Origin: G020350405 sp964513655
GTDB lineage: Bacteria; Planctomycetota; Phycisphaerae; Sedimentisphaerales; Anaerobacaceae
Assembly: GCA_964513655.1 (NCBI GenBank)
Contig: CAZENQ010000079.1
Location: 1 to 14,664, forward strand
Length of the DNA: 14,664 nucleotides
Direction: 5' to 3'
Position 1 is the stretch's first letter; every line of letters begins with the position of its first letter. The position numbers and the translations under genes are program-made. The notes beneath the pieces are model-generated. The model was not told the origin of the DNA and made no database searches. It saw nothing but the letters and a program-made list of their open reading frames with translations. Below, piece after piece: positions 13,153 through 14,664 of this stretch.

Positions 13153-14151
13153 ATGGCACGAATACATGACAGTCGTTGGTCAGATGAAGAGACAAAGGGG
13201 CCGCTTGGCCCGAACATCAGTTTCGACGTGCGCTGGCTTAAGCTGATAATACCTGCCGTAGTGCTGCTGTGGGCGTTGTCGGGGATATATATAGTTCGTC
13301 CGGACGAGCAGGGTGTTGTTCGGAGGTTTGGCAGGGCGGTGCGCGTGACGGAGCCCGGGCCTCATTACCATTTACCTCGTCCGATTGAGAAGGTTAACAA
13401 GGTGAAGGTAAAGCAGGTCAGGCGGATTGAGATTGGCTTTATAACGGTCAGCCAATCTCCTGCGCGGTATAAGTTTATTCCGGAAGAGTCGCTGATGCTG
13501 ACGGGTGATGAGCAGATAATAGACGCACAGATAACGGTTCAGTATCAGGTCAGCGACCCGGTAAAGTTTTTGTTTAATGTGCGGGACCTGGAGCGGCGGC
13601 ACGGGGCATTAATGGACGCTGCGGAAGTGGCATTGCGTCAGATTGTAGGCAAGCGTCCGATTGATGATGTTTTGGTGGCGGAGAAGCTTCAGGTGGAGAT
13701 TGATACGCGTGAATTACTGCAGCGAATAATAGACAGGTATGACAGCGGGATAAGCGTTAAGGAGGTAAAGCTTCAGACGGTCCGTCCGCCACAGGAGGTA
13801 GCCGCGGCATTTAGCGACGTTGTAAGCGCGAAGGAAGATAAAGACAGGCTGATTAAGGAGGCGCAAGGGTATCGAGAGGATATTTTGCCGAAGGCGAGGG
13901 GTAAAGCGGCAAGCGTAATCAGAGGGGCGGAGGGTTATAAAGCGGAACGGATAAAACGAGCAGAGGGCGACGCGGCGAGGTTTCTGACGGTTTTAAAGGA
14001 ATACGAAAAAGCGAAGGAAGTAACGCGGAAGCGGCTGTATTTAGAGACGATGGAGAAGATTCTGCCGGGGATAAGAAAATTTATTGTGGACCCGGAGGCT
14101 GGGGGGAACGTGCTGCAGTTTTTGCCTCTTGAGAAGGGAGGTGCGAAATGA
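13153..14151 (+). CDS. hflK: FtsH modulator HflK (SPFH/Band 7 protein)
   Basis: The 332-aa protein has a cytoplasmic N-tail, one membrane helix at about 28-48 (WLKLIIPAVVLLWALSGIYIV) and a Band 7/SPFH domain beginning VRPDEQGVVRRFGRAVRVTEPGPHYHLPRPIEKV. The central coiled-coil (AKEDKDRLIKEAQGYREDILPKARGKAASVIRGAEGYKAERIKRAEGDAARF, about 227-280) is characteristic. HflK and HflC form a large cage around the FtsH protease and limit its access to membrane substrates. It is shorter than the E. coli protein (419 aa) and lacks its Gly-rich N-terminal extension. GAGGTG lies just before ATG 13153. Its TGA overlaps the hflC ATG, so the two are translationally coupled. Confidence 0.92.
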   Translation: MARIHDSRWSDEETKGPLGPNISFDVRWLKLIIPAVVLLWALSGIYIVRPDEQGVVRRFGRAVRVTEPGPHYHLPRPIEKVNKVKVKQVRRIEIGFITVSQSPARYKFIPEESLMLTGDEQIIDAQITVQYQVSDPVKFLFNVRDLERRHGALMDAAEVALRQIVGKRPIDDVLVAEKLQVEIDTRELLQRIIDRYDSGISVKEVKLQTVRPPQEVAAAFSDVVSAKEDKDRLIKEAQGYREDILPKARGKAASVIRGAEGYKAERIKRAEGDAARFLTVLKEYEKAKEVTRKRLYLETMEKILPGIRKFIVDPEAGGNVLQFLPLEKGGAK

Positions 14152-14664
14152 GCCCGAAAACAATCATTCCAATCGTTTTGGTTGTTGTAATAGTCATTGC
14201 TCTGGGCTTATCGGTGTTTGCGGTAGACGAGACCCAGCAGGCGATTGTTACTCGATTGGGTAAATACATGAGGACGGTTTCGGAGCCCGGGTTGAATTTT
14301 AAGGTTCCATTGCTCGATGCGGTACACAAGTTTGAATCGCGGGTGCTGGAATATGACGCAGGCAAGGCGAAAATCATTACGAGCGACAAGAAACACCTGG
14401 ATATTGACAACTATGCGCGGTGGAGGATAGTTGACCCGCTGAAATTTTACCAGACGGTGCGGAGCGAATCCGGGGCGCAGATGCGACTGGATGATATAGT
14501 TTTCTCTGAGCTTCGTGAGGAAGTTGCAAGACACACGCTGACTGAGATTGTCTCTGTGAATCGCGAGGCGATAATGGAGAAGGTGCACAAGCAGTGCGAT
14601 GAGAAGGCGCGTGGGTACGGGATCGAGGTGATTGATGTTCGTATAAAGCGTGCGGATTTGCCGG
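14148..14664 (+). CDS. hflC: FtsH modulator HflC, truncated by the window edge
   Basis: The first 172 codons are present, starting with ATG 14148 that overlaps the hflK stop (ATGA), with GGAGG at the usual distance upstream. The protein begins with a membrane helix (IIPIVLVVVIVIALGLSVFAV, 6-26), followed by VDETQQAIVTRLGKYMRTVSEPGLNFKVPLLDAVHKFESRVLEYD, the typical start of the HflC SPFH domain, and LDIDNYARWRIVDPLKFYQTV. It would pair with HflK in the periplasm-facing complex around FtsH. No stop is reached before 14664; the C-terminal part lies outside. Confidence 0.92.
   Translation, partial: MSPKTIIPIVLVVVIVIALGLSVFAVDETQQAIVTRLGKYMRTVSEPGLNFKVPLLDAVHKFESRVLEYDAGKAKIITSDKKHLDIDNYARWRIVDPLKFYQTVRSESGAQMRLDDIVFSELREEVARHTLTEIVSVNREAIMEKVHKQCDEKARGYGIEVIDVRIKRADLP

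Overview
The window looks like a chromosomal segment of a planctomycete, most plausibly from the Phycisphaerae. This is inferred, with no rRNA or marker search behind it, from the very large secreted protein at the left end. That protein combines a PQQ-like beta-propeller opening with a WPMFRHDPKHTG motif, dockerin-like DxNxDG...W(L) modules and a MopE-like Asp/Cys motif, a mix common in that group.

Layout. Positions 1-468 are non-coding: part of a dispersed palindromic repeat, one copy of a second repeat family, a TTGACA promoter candidate and a long leader hairpin. 469-3381 encodes the 970-aa secreted repeat protein. 3478-4773 encodes a HEPN-like protein. A convergent gap with two hairpins and a heptamer repeat separates it from a minus-strand HAD phosphatase (5562-4879). 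A divergent promoter region then leads into a tight four-gene operon (5738-9224): UbiA-type polyprenyl-phosphate sugar transferase, DPM1-like GT2 glycosyltransferase, STELLO-like glycosyltransferase and an RluB/RsuA-family pseudouridine synthase. The first three look like a lipid-linked sugar or cell-envelope glycan module.

9225-13050 is an AT-richer accessory block. One sampled 60-base line (10501-10560) is 32% G+C, against 65% in a line of the rluB-like gene (8521-8580). It holds six small co-directional genes: an N-terminally anchored membrane protein, a two-helix membrane protein, an unknown helical protein, an HhH-GPD (DNA glycosylase)-like protein, a PD-(D/E)XK nuclease-like protein and a HIRAN-domain protein. 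Three DNA-processing-type folds in a row suggest a defence or repair island. A short repeat, GGCAAYCGTTRRAATG or variants, recurs in the gaps before three of these genes and once at the left end of the window.

From about 13070 the window returns to core genes: a strong TTGACG-16-TATAAT promoter, then hflK and hflC (overlapping ATGA), the membrane modulators of the FtsH protease. hflC runs off the right edge.

The best candidates for something undescribed are the 9.4-12.8 kb DNA-processing island with its intergenic repeat family, the UbiA/DPM1/STELLO glycolipid operon, and the orphan HEPN gene. No tRNA, rRNA, CRISPR array, transposase or integrase was recognised.
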